Assembly (NCBI GenBank): GCA_002898955.1
Contig: BEIP01000136.1
Location: 1 to 5,182, forward strand
Source of the DNA: a bacterium HR39
Lineage (GTDB): Bacteria > Pseudomonadota > Alphaproteobacteria > Geminicoccales > Geminicoccaceae
Length of the DNA stretch: 5,182 nucleotides
Direction of reading: 5' to 3'
The position numbers and the translations under genes are program-made. Each line of letters begins with the position of its first letter. Positions within the stretch are counted from its first letter, which is position 1. Of the stretch, positions 1 to 4,913 are shown piece by piece. The notes under the pieces were generated by a model. The model did not search any database. It was not told the DNA's origin and was given only the letters and a program-made list of their open reading frames with translations.

Positions 1-136
1 CCTCGCCGGCACGACGGTCCTCCGCTTGCCGGGGCTTGGCCGGCGACGGTGGCGCACACCGGCGGTGCGGCCACGGGCGTCGTGGTTAAAGCGCATCCGG
101 ATGCACGGAACAAGCGCCGGCACCGCTGGCGCAATC

Positions 137-150
137 GCTAAAATTTTAGC
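137..150. promoter_or_regulatory. AT-rich 14-bp perfect palindrome upstream of small ORF
   Basis: GCTAAAATTTTAGC is a perfect inverted repeat with no spacer, inside an AT-rich island (about 133-155) in otherwise extremely GC-rich DNA. It lies 30 bp before the start codon at 181. TAAAAT (139-144) is one mismatch from a sigma-70 -10 hexamer, but no TTGACA-like -35 is visible at the right distance, so this is a partial promoter match at best. It could be a protein-binding operator, the core of a promoter for the gene at 181, or a small hairpin after an unseen upstream gene. No regulator can be named from the sequence. Confidence 0.4.
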
Positions 151-180
151 AAAACCTCCGCGCAAGCCGGAGGTCCCGCC

Positions 181-450
181 ATGGTCGCCGTCCGCATCGT
201 CCACCTCGACTCCCTGCGCGAGCGGCTGCGCGCCGCGCTCGGTCGCGACAGCCTGCTGGCCGTACGCCTGGACCGGGCCCTCGCGGCGCGCGACGCCGAG
301 GCCGTGGCCGAGGCCATGCGCCAGCTCGCCCTGCATCCCGAGCCGGTGCGCCGGGCGGTGGAGGAGGAGGTGCTGGCCTGGCTGTTCGACGGCGTCGCCG
401 ACGGCGAGAGCCCGCGGACCGCGGAGCAGGTGCTGCCGGCCCGCAACTGA
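181..450 (+). CDS. small hypothetical protein, 89 aa
   Basis: I do not recognise a family. The 89-residue product is predicted soluble and mostly alpha-helical. It has alternating Leu/Ala and Arg/Glu residues (about 10-70), no signal peptide, no membrane segment and no cysteines. Codons have the very high GC third positions typical of real genes in this window. A Shine-Dalgarno GGAGG at 169-173 lies 7 bp before the ATG, which supports this start. The stop codon is 5 bp from the end of the MarR gene on the opposite strand, so the two are convergent. An AT-rich palindrome at 137-150 is a possible control site. Nothing ties the gene to the aromatic pathway downstream. Confidence 0.65.
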   Translation: MVAVRIVHLDSLRERLRAALGRDSLLAVRLDRALAARDAEAVAEAMRQLALHPEPVRRAVEEEVLAWLFDGVADGESPRTAEQVLPARN

Positions 451-455
451 GCCCC

Positions 456-992
456 TCATCCGCCCGCCGCGCCGGTGGCGGAGGACGCTGCGTCCCTCGC
501 ACCCTCCGCCACGTCGCCTCCCTCCACCTCCTCGAGCCGCCGCTCGAGCCGGCCGAGCAGGTCCCACAGACAGGCCCGCTCGCGCGGATCCAGACCTTCG
601 AGGAAACGCCGCTCCCACTCCAGCGCCAGCGCCGCGATGGCGGCGTGCACCTCGCGGCCGCGCCGCGTGAGCCGGTGGCGCGTGATGCGCTGGTCGCCGG
701 GATCGCGCCGCCGCTCGATCAGACCCTTGCGGGCGAGGGCCTGGGCGGCGCGGGTGATGCGCACCTTGTCCATCACCGTGCGCTGCGCGAGCTCGGTGGC
801 GGAGAGGTCGCCGCAGCGCCCGAGCACCGCCATCACCCGCCATTCCGGGATGGAGAGCCCGAAGCGCTCCTGATAGCGCCGGGCCAGCGCCGCGCTCACC
901 CGGTTGGCCAACACCGACAGCCGGTACGGCAGGAAGGCCTCGAGGCGCAGCCCGGCGCCGGCGGAATCCTTTCCGCTTGCGTTCCGTTTCAT
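456..992 (-). CDS. MarR-family transcriptional regulator
   Basis: A 178-residue winged helix-turn-helix repressor of the MarR family, which usually acts as a dimer released from DNA by phenolic or other small ligands. The N-terminal dimerisation helices start at about residue 17 (LEAFLPYRLSVLANRVS). The helix-turn-helix spans about 64-92 (SATELAQ...LARKGLI). The wing carries the family signature GDQRITRHRLT (99-109), matching the D-x-R-x5-LT pattern, and two C-terminal helices follow to about 155. The last ~23 residues are an Ala/Gly/Asp-rich tail with no fold, making it longer than the usual ~145 aa. The ATG at 992 has only a weak upstream GGGA. The gene is divergent from the homogentisate dioxygenase gene (69 bp between starts), and a palindrome overlaps its start codon. 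It is therefore probably autoregulated and the local regulator of the catabolic genes. The ligand is inferred (homogentisate or a related aromatic acid), not shown. Confidence 0.92.
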   Translation of the reverse strand: MKRNASGKDSAGAGLRLEAFLPYRLSVLANRVSAALARRYQERFGLSIPEWRVMAVLGRCGDLSATELAQRTVMDKVRITRAAQALARKGLIERRRDPGDQRITRHRLTRRGREVHAAIAALALEWERRFLEGLDPRERACLWDLLGRLERRLEEVEGGDVAEGARDAASSATGAAGG

Positions 993-999
993 CTGAAAC
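986..999. promoter_or_regulatory. candidate MarR operator (6-2-6 palindrome)
   Basis: GTTTCA-TC-TGAAAC is a perfect 6-bp inverted repeat with a 2-bp spacer. It lies in the marR/dioxygenase divergent region and covers the marR start codon (990-992). For the plus-strand genes it falls between a TTGCGT at 977-982 and a TATCCC at 1000-1005, which are 17 bp apart. That would make a plausible though weak -35/-10 pair with the palindrome filling the spacer. MarR proteins typically bind short palindromes in exactly such positions, so repression of both directions is a reasonable inference. The promoter elements are poor matches and are the least certain part. Confidence 0.5.
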
Positions 1000-1061
1000 T
1001 ATCCCGGAGACGGCCACGCGGCCGACCCGACCGGGGCAGCAGGGTGAGAGAGGAGGCGGGC

Positions 1062-2204
1062 ATGCGCAAGTACATCACCTTCCCACGCAGCGAGGGGCGG
1101 GCCTCCCGGCAGGCCCACGCCGCCTTTCAGCGCGATCTCTACGAGCGCGAGCTGGGCAAGGAGGGCTTCTTCGGTCCCGCCACCCACATGTACCACCAGC
1201 ATCCCCCGACCGGCTGGATCGACTGGGAGGGGCCGCTGCGCCCGCGCTGCTTCTATCTGGAGCGCATCGAGGAGGTGCACGAGTCGCCCTGGGACGCGGT
1301 GCGGTTCCTCTACAACCAGAACTGCAAGATGCGCTTCTGGCGCGCGCCGCTGAAGATGGACCATCTCGTGCGCAACGCGGACGGTGACGAGCTGATCTTC
1401 GTCCACCGCGGTCGCGGGCACCTGTTCTGCGACTACGGCCACATGGAGATCGGCGAGGGCGACTACGTCATCCTGCCGCGCAGCACCATGTGGCGGATCG
1501 AGGCGGAGGAACCGATCACCGCGCTTTTGATCGAGGCCACCGGCTCCACCTACATGCTGCCGGACCGCGGCATCGTCGGCCAGCACGCCATCTTCGACCC
1601 CGCGGTGCTGGAGACCCCGCACATCGACGAGCGCTTCCGCGCCCAGTACGACGAGCTCGGCCCCGACGGCACCTGGAAGGTGCGCATCAAGCGGCAGGAC
1701 CGCATCAGCACCGTCACCTATCCCTTCAATCCGCTGGATGCGGTGGGCTGGAAGGGCGATCTGGCGCCGGTGCGGCTGAACGTGCGCGACATCCGCCCGC
1801 TCGTGAGCCACCGCTACCATCTGCCGCCTTCGGCCCACACCACCTGGGTGGCCAACCGCTTCGTGGTGTGCACCTTCGTGCCGCGACCGTTCGAGACGGA
1901 TCCCGATGCGCTCAAGGTGCCCTTCTTCCACAACAACGACGACTACGACGAGGTGATCTTCTACCATGCCGGCGAGTTCTTCTCGCGCGACAACGTCGAG
2001 CCGGGCATGGTGACCTTCCATCCCTGCGGTTTCACCCACGGACCGCATCCCAAGGCCCTGCAGCGGGCGTGGGAGCAGCCCAAGGGCATGACCAGCGAGT
2101 ACGCGGTGATGGTGGACACCCGCGATCCGCTGGAGGTGGGCGAGCTGCCGCCCGGCGTGGAGTGGGAAGGCTACAAGGACAGCTGGAAGACTCGGGCGGA
2201 GTGA
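1062..2204 (+). CDS. hmgA: homogentisate 1,2-dioxygenase (short form)
   Basis: A 380-aa cytoplasmic non-haem Fe(II) cupin dioxygenase that opens the ring of homogentisate to 4-maleylacetoacetate in tyrosine/phenylalanine breakdown. Family marks include the N-terminal GFFGPATHMYHQHPPTGW (35-52) and the central DELIFVHRGRGHLFCDYG (109-126). The C-terminal metal region has H290 and E297 in FFHNNDDYDEV and H326 in THGP. By alignment with the human enzyme these would be the Fe ligands (H335, E341, H371), although the His-Glu spacing is one residue longer here. H259 in AHTTW may be the active-site base. It is shorter than the classic ~430-445 aa HmgA but like the ~380 aa bacterial subgroup. AGGAGG at 1051-1056, 5 bp before the ATG, fixes the start. 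An open frame further upstream is only antisense to marR. The FAA hydrolase gene follows 43 bp downstream. Activity on homogentisate itself is inferred. Confidence 0.9.
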   Translation: MRKYITFPRSEGRASRQAHAAFQRDLYERELGKEGFFGPATHMYHQHPPTGWIDWEGPLRPRCFYLERIEEVHESPWDAVRFLYNQNCKMRFWRAPLKMDHLVRNADGDELIFVHRGRGHLFCDYGHMEIGEGDYVILPRSTMWRIEAEEPITALLIEATGSTYMLPDRGIVGQHAIFDPAVLETPHIDERFRAQYDELGPDGTWKVRIKRQDRISTVTYPFNPLDAVGWKGDLAPVRLNVRDIRPLVSHRYHLPPSAHTTWVANRFVVCTFVPRPFETDPDALKVPFFHNNDDYDEVIFYHAGEFFSRDNVEPGMVTFHPCGFTHGPHPKALQRAWEQPKGMTSEYAVMVDTRDPLEVGELPPGVEWEGYKDSWKTRAE

Positions 2205-2247
2205 GGCACGCTCGCGCCGGTCGCCGGAAGCGGAGACGACGGGTCCG

Positions 2248-3276
2248 ATGAAGCTCGCCACCCTGCGCGAGGGAGGCCGCGACGGCACGCTCGTCGTGGT
2301 CTCCCGCGACCTCACCCGGGCGGTGCGGGTGCCACAGATCGCCCGCACCCTCCAGCAGGCCCTGGACGACTGGGCGGAGGCCGAGCCGAAACTGCGGGCG
2401 GTGGCACGCGCGCTGGAGGTCACGCGGCTCGAGGAGGAGTTCCCCTTCGATCCTTCCGCCTGCCACAGCCCGCTGCCGCGCGCCTACCAGTGGGCGGACG
2501 GCTCGGCCTACGTCAACCACGTGGAGCTGGTGCGCCGGGCGCGTGGCGCCGAGATGCCGCCCGAGTTCTGGACCGATCCCCTCATGTACCAGGGCGGATC
2601 GGACAGTTTCCTCGGCCCCACCGAGGAGATCCCGCTCGAGGACGAGTCCTGGGGGTGCGACTTCGAGGCCGAGATCGCCGTGATCACCGACGACGTGCCC
2701 ATGGGGGTGCGGCCCGAGAAGGCGCTCCCGCACGTGAAGCTGCTGATGCTCGTCAACGACGTGAGCCTACGCAACCTGATCCCGCGCGAGCTCGCCAAGG
2801 GCTTCGGCTTCTTCCAGTCCAAACCCTCTTCCGCCTTCTCGCCGGTGGCGGTCACGCCCGACGAGCTCGGGGAGGCGTGGCGCGAGGGCAAGGTGCACCT
2901 GCCGCTGCTCTCGTATCTGAACGGCGAGCTCTTCGGCATGCCGGACGCCGGGGTCGACATGACCTTCGATTTCGGCCGGCTGATCGCCCATGCCGCCCGC
3001 ACCCGCCGGCTTTCCGCCGGCAGCATCATCGGCTCGGGCACCGTCTCCAACCGCGACCCCGACGGCGGTCCCGGCCGGCCCGTGCGCGCCGGTGGCAGGG
3101 GTTACTCCTGCATCGCCGAGCAGCGCATGGTGGAGATCATCCTGGAAGGCGAGGCGAAGACGCCGTTCCTGCGCTGGGGGGACCGGGTGCGGATCGAGAT
3201 GCTGGATCCCGAAGGGCGCTCCATCTTCGGCGCCATCGACCAACGGGTGGTCCGCTTCGTCCCGCCCGAAGACTGA
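2248..3276 (+). CDS. fumarylacetoacetate hydrolase family protein
   Basis: A 342-aa member of the FAA hydrolase superfamily. In this context it most likely cleaves the C-C bond of fumarylacetoacetate to fumarate and acetoacetate, the last step of tyrosine degradation. The N-terminal part (1-70) carries MKLATLREG and SRDLTRAV. The catalytic core begins near residue 80. H91 (SAYVNHVEL) is the likely general base. E140 and E142 (DFEAEIAVI) and D171 (LMLVNDVSLRN) are the likely Mg/Ca ligands. K192 in FQSKPSSAFSP aligns with the family's active-site lysine. The oxyanion/GSGTVSN region is at about 261-267. The start at 2248 gives the usual family N terminus, although its Shine-Dalgarno (GGAG at 2232-2235, 12 bp away) is far from ideal. 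It probably shares a transcript with hmgA. The length is shorter than eukaryotic FAH (~420 aa) but normal for the bacterial form. Other FAH-fold enzymes handle related diketoacids, so substrate identity rests on the neighbour. Confidence 0.9.
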   Translation: MKLATLREGGRDGTLVVVSRDLTRAVRVPQIARTLQQALDDWAEAEPKLRAVARALEVTRLEEEFPFDPSACHSPLPRAYQWADGSAYVNHVELVRRARGAEMPPEFWTDPLMYQGGSDSFLGPTEEIPLEDESWGCDFEAEIAVITDDVPMGVRPEKALPHVKLLMLVNDVSLRNLIPRELAKGFGFFQSKPSSAFSPVAVTPDELGEAWREGKVHLPLLSYLNGELFGMPDAGVDMTFDFGRLIAHAARTRRLSAGSIIGSGTVSNRDPDGGPGRPVRAGGRGYSCIAEQRMVEIILEGEAKTPFLRWGDRVRIEMLDPEGRSIFGAIDQRVVRFVPPED

Positions 3277-3286
3277 ACCGGACGCC

Positions 3287-3384
3287 CAGAGCGCGGGGCG
3301 GGCGCCGGCATCCGGATCTCGGCCCAAAGCCGGGCCGCCGCCCGCGACGACGGCGCGGGTCCGGACCGGACCCCCGGCGCTCTG
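3287..3384. terminator. nested inverted repeats after FAA hydrolase gene
   Basis: CAGAGCGC (3287-3294) pairs with GCGCTCTG (3377-3384) and encloses two local hairpins. These are GGCCC/GGGCC (3321-3325 with 3332-3336, 6-nt loop) and CCCGCG/CGCGGG (3341-3346 with 3354-3359, 7-nt loop). The location 10-110 bp past the hmgA-FAA hydrolase unit suits transcript termination or 3'-end protection. There is no T-tract after any stem on the plus strand, so a canonical Rho-independent terminator is not supported. Confidence 0.3.
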
Positions 3385-3397
3385 CGGAGATCGACGG

Positions 3398-3420
3398 CGG
3401 GGCCCGGAAACCGGGGCCCG
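3398..3420. repeat. GC-rich hairpin, AAA loop
   Basis: Two 10-base arms around an AAA loop pair at nine of ten positions (CGGGGCCCGG against CCGGGGCCCG, with one G-G mismatch at 3402/3416). No T-tract follows on either strand. Role unknown; it could be part of a transcript-end structure for the upstream operon. Confidence 0.4.
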
Positions 3421-3469
3421 ATGTCGTGGGCGTCCGTCCCGGGACCTGCCCGGGTGGCGCGTGCGGCAT

Positions 3470-3496
3470 CCGGGTGGCGGGCCCGCCCGCACCCGG
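3470..3496. repeat. GC-rich imperfect inverted repeat
   Basis: CCGGGTG (3470-3476) pairs with CACCCGG (3490-3496), and an inner GCGGGC/GCCCGC pairing follows with a 3-base bulge. The left arm belongs to the direct repeat CCGGGTGGCG, also present at 3450-3459. No T-tract is present. It may be a terminator-like stem or simply a by-product of extreme GC content. Confidence 0.3.
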
Positions 3497-3832
3497 CGAC
3501 ATCTCCCGCGTGCGTACCACGGGACGGGGCGGAGGAAACCGTGCCCCGACCGGACAGGGGCCGTCCGCAGCATCCGTCGCCACGGGCCGGGCGGGGAAGA
3601 CCGGAGACCGCCCCCGCGTCCATCCTCCGGCCGGTTTTGCCGGTGCCCCTCGGATCGGCGTGCCCCCCGCATGCTCGCCCCAAGGGCGAAGCGGGCGGTC
3701 GGCGCCGCCCTCCGCCCAGCTGCACCCACCGGCGCGAGGCCCGTCGACGCCGTCGGGGCTCCGGCGCCTTGCCACGCGTGCGGGCGCGGCGCGCAGCACC
3801 AGTGGCCGGATGCACCGCCGACACGGACATCG

Positions 3833-3914
3833 CCGCACGCGGGCAGCGCTCGCCCCGGTGCGGGTCCGCAGGGTCGACCCGACGATCCCATCCCGCACGC
3901 GGGCAGCGCTCGCC
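3833..3914. repeat. exact 22-bp direct repeat pair within the array
   Basis: The same 22 bases occur at 3833-3854 and 3893-3914, exactly 60 bp apart. Each copy contains CCGCACGCGGGC followed by AGCGCTCGCC. At 3892-3903 the sequence is a short stem, CCCGC-AC-GCGGG, similar in style to the central stem of type I-E CRISPR repeats. In the first copy the outer base is lost, leaving CCGC/GCGG. These two copies belong to the array but form a subtype distinct from the GAYACGCCC copies further right. Confidence 0.8.
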
Positions 3915-4280
3915 GTGAGCGTCACCGGACCGCCTCCCGAGGCGCCTCTCCAACCGCGGCACGGGTGCGCGTAGGGGCGGCAGTTCGTCGCTCCACCCGG
4001 ACCAGCCCTCGCGACCCGCGGACGGGTCCGCGCATCCGCCGGCGTGCACCGGGGCACGGGTTACGCCCTCTCCCGCACGGACTGGCCCTTGTGCAGTCGG
4101 TCAGTCTCCCCTCGACGCAGGTTACGCCCTCTCCCGCACGGACGGGCCGCTTCCACGAGGACGACCCCCGGCCGCCGTGGTCGATACGCCCTCTCACGTG
4201 CCGATGGACCGCTCCCACGAGGACGGCCACCGGCTGTGCTGACGACACGCCCTGTCACCCGCGGACGGGCCGAGGCCGCC

Positions 4281-4304
4281 CTTCCCGGCATCCCGCCCGG
4301 GAAG
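4281..4304. repeat. perfect 8-bp-arm hairpin inside an inter-repeat segment
   Basis: CTTCCCGG (4281-4288) and CCGGGAAG (4297-4304) are perfectly complementary around an 8-base loop. The hairpin fills most of the segment between the repeat copies at 4244 and 4305 and is not seen in the other segments. No function can be assigned. Confidence 0.45.
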
Positions 4305-4604
4305 GATGCGCCCACGCGCGCGGACGGGCCCGAGAGCGCCGGAGCATCGGCCATCGTCCCGGCGATACGCCCTCTCCCGCGCGGACCGACCGTGTGGACG
4401 CCAGCGCAACCGCCGGCGCGAGAGGACACGCCCCCTCACGCGCGGACGGACCCGGCACCGGAGGCCGAGACCGACGCGGACAGGATAGGTCGTCCCACGC
4501 GCGGACCGGTCCTGTGGATCCCGCACGAATTGCACCGTCCCTTGGATAGGTCGTCCCACGCGCGGACGGGTCCCTTCCCGCCGGCGATCCGAGCCGCCGT
4601 GGCC

Positions 4605-4626
4605 GATCCGCGCCCTCGCGCGGATC
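4605..4626. repeat. terminal array copy with 9-bp-arm hairpin
   Basis: GATCCGCGC and GCGCGGATC are perfect 9-base complementary arms around CCTC. This is the last recognisable copy of the ~60-bp array on the right side, in phase with the others (60 bp after 4545) but more diverged in sequence. Its symmetry is greater than in any other copy, so it may be a structured array end or a chance product of repeat decay. Confidence 0.45.
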
Positions 4627-4633
4627 GGGTGGT

Positions 4634-4913
4634 ATCGTCCCCGACTGCACTCCGACCGGAGCGGCGGCGCCCACACCCCCCGCGCCGCGTCGGTCGGGGG
4701 CCGTCTCTCGGAGGTTCCGTCACCACGGGACCGCCACGACCCCGGAGCGGAACGGGGCAACGGCGCCCGGCCACCTGCGCGGCCGGCGGGACGGTAGATC
4801 GCAGGGACGCGATCTCCTCCACCGCCCGTCGGCTCCTTCCCGAGCGCTCCGCGGCCCTCCGGCGGAGGGCGGCCGGAGGGCCGCGGCGGACCGACGGCGG
4901 ACGGGGCCCGGCA
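4634..4913. other. non-coding spacer between array and ctrA
   Basis: No gene is supported here on either strand. The stretch contains an inverted repeat AGATCGC-AGGGAC-GCGATCT (4796-4815) and the large hairpin next to the ctrA stop listed separately. A weak, out-of-phase resemblance to the upstream repeat around 4664-4702 (GCGCCCACACC, then a GGTCGGGGGCCG end) could be a further decayed copy, but this is doubtful. Confidence 0.5.
4849..4886 (-). terminator. strong hairpin downstream of ctrA
   Basis: Perfect 15-base arms (4849-4863 and 4872-4886) with an 8-base loop, almost entirely G and C. On the minus strand the structure starts 27 bases after the ctrA stop codon (4914-4916), which is a good position for a transcript-ending or mRNA-protecting stem. 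No T-tract follows on the minus strand, so a textbook intrinsic terminator is not shown. Because the stem is symmetric it could also act on plus-strand transcripts. Confidence 0.5.

Larger units (their letters stand above)
3277..3819. other. non-coding GC-rich spacer with hairpins
   Basis: No convincing gene is seen on either strand. Open frames exist in several frames at once, as expected of stop-poor GC-rich DNA, and none gives a recognisable protein. The stretch starts right after the FAA hydrolase stop codon and leads into the repeat array at about 3820. It contains several inverted repeats listed separately. It also has a direct repeat CCGGGTGGCG (3450-3459 and 3470-3479) and small palindromes such as GTCCCGGGAC (3436-3445) and CACGCGTG (3773-3780). 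A hairpin TCGCCC-CAA-GGGCGA lies at 3675-3689. Very faint copies of the ~60-bp repeat may extend upstream of 3820 (for example around 3760-3790), but these are below what can be supported by eye. Confidence 0.6.
3820..4633. repeat. degenerate ~60-bp interspersed repeat array, CRISPR-like spacing
   Basis: A motif of about 29 bp recurs 14 times, with copies starting near 3820, 3881, 3939, 4000, 4060, 4121, 4183, 4244, 4305, 4364, 4425, 4484, 4545 and 4605. The intervals are 58-62 bp. The best copies begin GAYACGCCC or GTTACGCCC and end GCGGACGGGCCG or close variants. The stretches between copies are mostly 30-33 bp and largely unrelated. Copies at 4060 and 4121 differ at 2 of 29 positions, and those at 4484 and 4545 at 1 of 29. 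Distant copies differ at a third or more. The copy at 4305 has a 2-bp deletion, which explains the 59-bp step after it. The 29 + 32 geometry and the GGAYGRRCCG-like end resemble a type I-E CRISPR repeat, matching a typical I-E repeat at roughly 17 of 29 positions. Against a functional CRISPR are the divergence, the lack of a conserved stem, the absence of an AT-rich leader, and related intervening segments (after 4121, 4183 and 4545). A decayed CRISPR or a minisatellite-like array both fit. It lies between two convergent genes. Confidence 0.75.

Noticed and set aside
83..91. GGTTAAA as a CtrA half-site upstream of the small gene
   Set aside because: Only one half (TTAA) is present; the second TTAA at the required 7-base spacing is missing.
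1..141. Possible end of an upstream plus-strand gene (stop TAA at 139-141) or start of a divergent minus-strand gene (ATG at 94-96)
   Set aside because: Both readings are open to the window edge, but neither gives a recognisable protein and third-position GC is weaker than in the real genes. The window is too short here to decide.
26..670. Long plus-strand open frame (214 aa), Arg/Pro-rich
   Set aside because: It overlaps both the small gene at 181-450 and the antisense of the MarR gene; its composition is that of a shifted-frame reading of GC-rich coding DNA and it matches no family.
645..1061. N-terminal extension of the dioxygenase frame to 645
   Set aside because: The extension is antisense to marR and unrelated to the family; the ATG at 1062 has a strong Shine-Dalgarno and gives the normal family N terminus.
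999..2423. 474-aa minus-strand open frame opposite hmgA
   Set aside because: It is a shadow of the strongly supported dioxygenase and hydrolase genes, with His/Val-rich composition and no known domain.
3636..3645. TTTT run within CCGGCCGGTTTTGCCGG (about 3628-3644) as an intrinsic terminator
   Set aside because: The T-run lies in the loop of the inverted repeat rather than after the stem, so it does not fit a terminator.
2990..4549. 519-aa plus-strand and several minus-strand open frames across the repeat region
   Set aside because: They are open because stop codons are rare at this GC level. They are Arg/Pro/Ala/Gly-rich, repeat the array in translation, conflict with each other in several frames and match no family.
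3820..4633. A functional CRISPR array with confident repeats and spacers
   Set aside because: Repeat copies differ far more than in active arrays, stems are not conserved, no AT-rich leader is present, several inter-repeat segments resemble each other and no cas gene is in the window. Reported as a CRISPR-like repeat array only.
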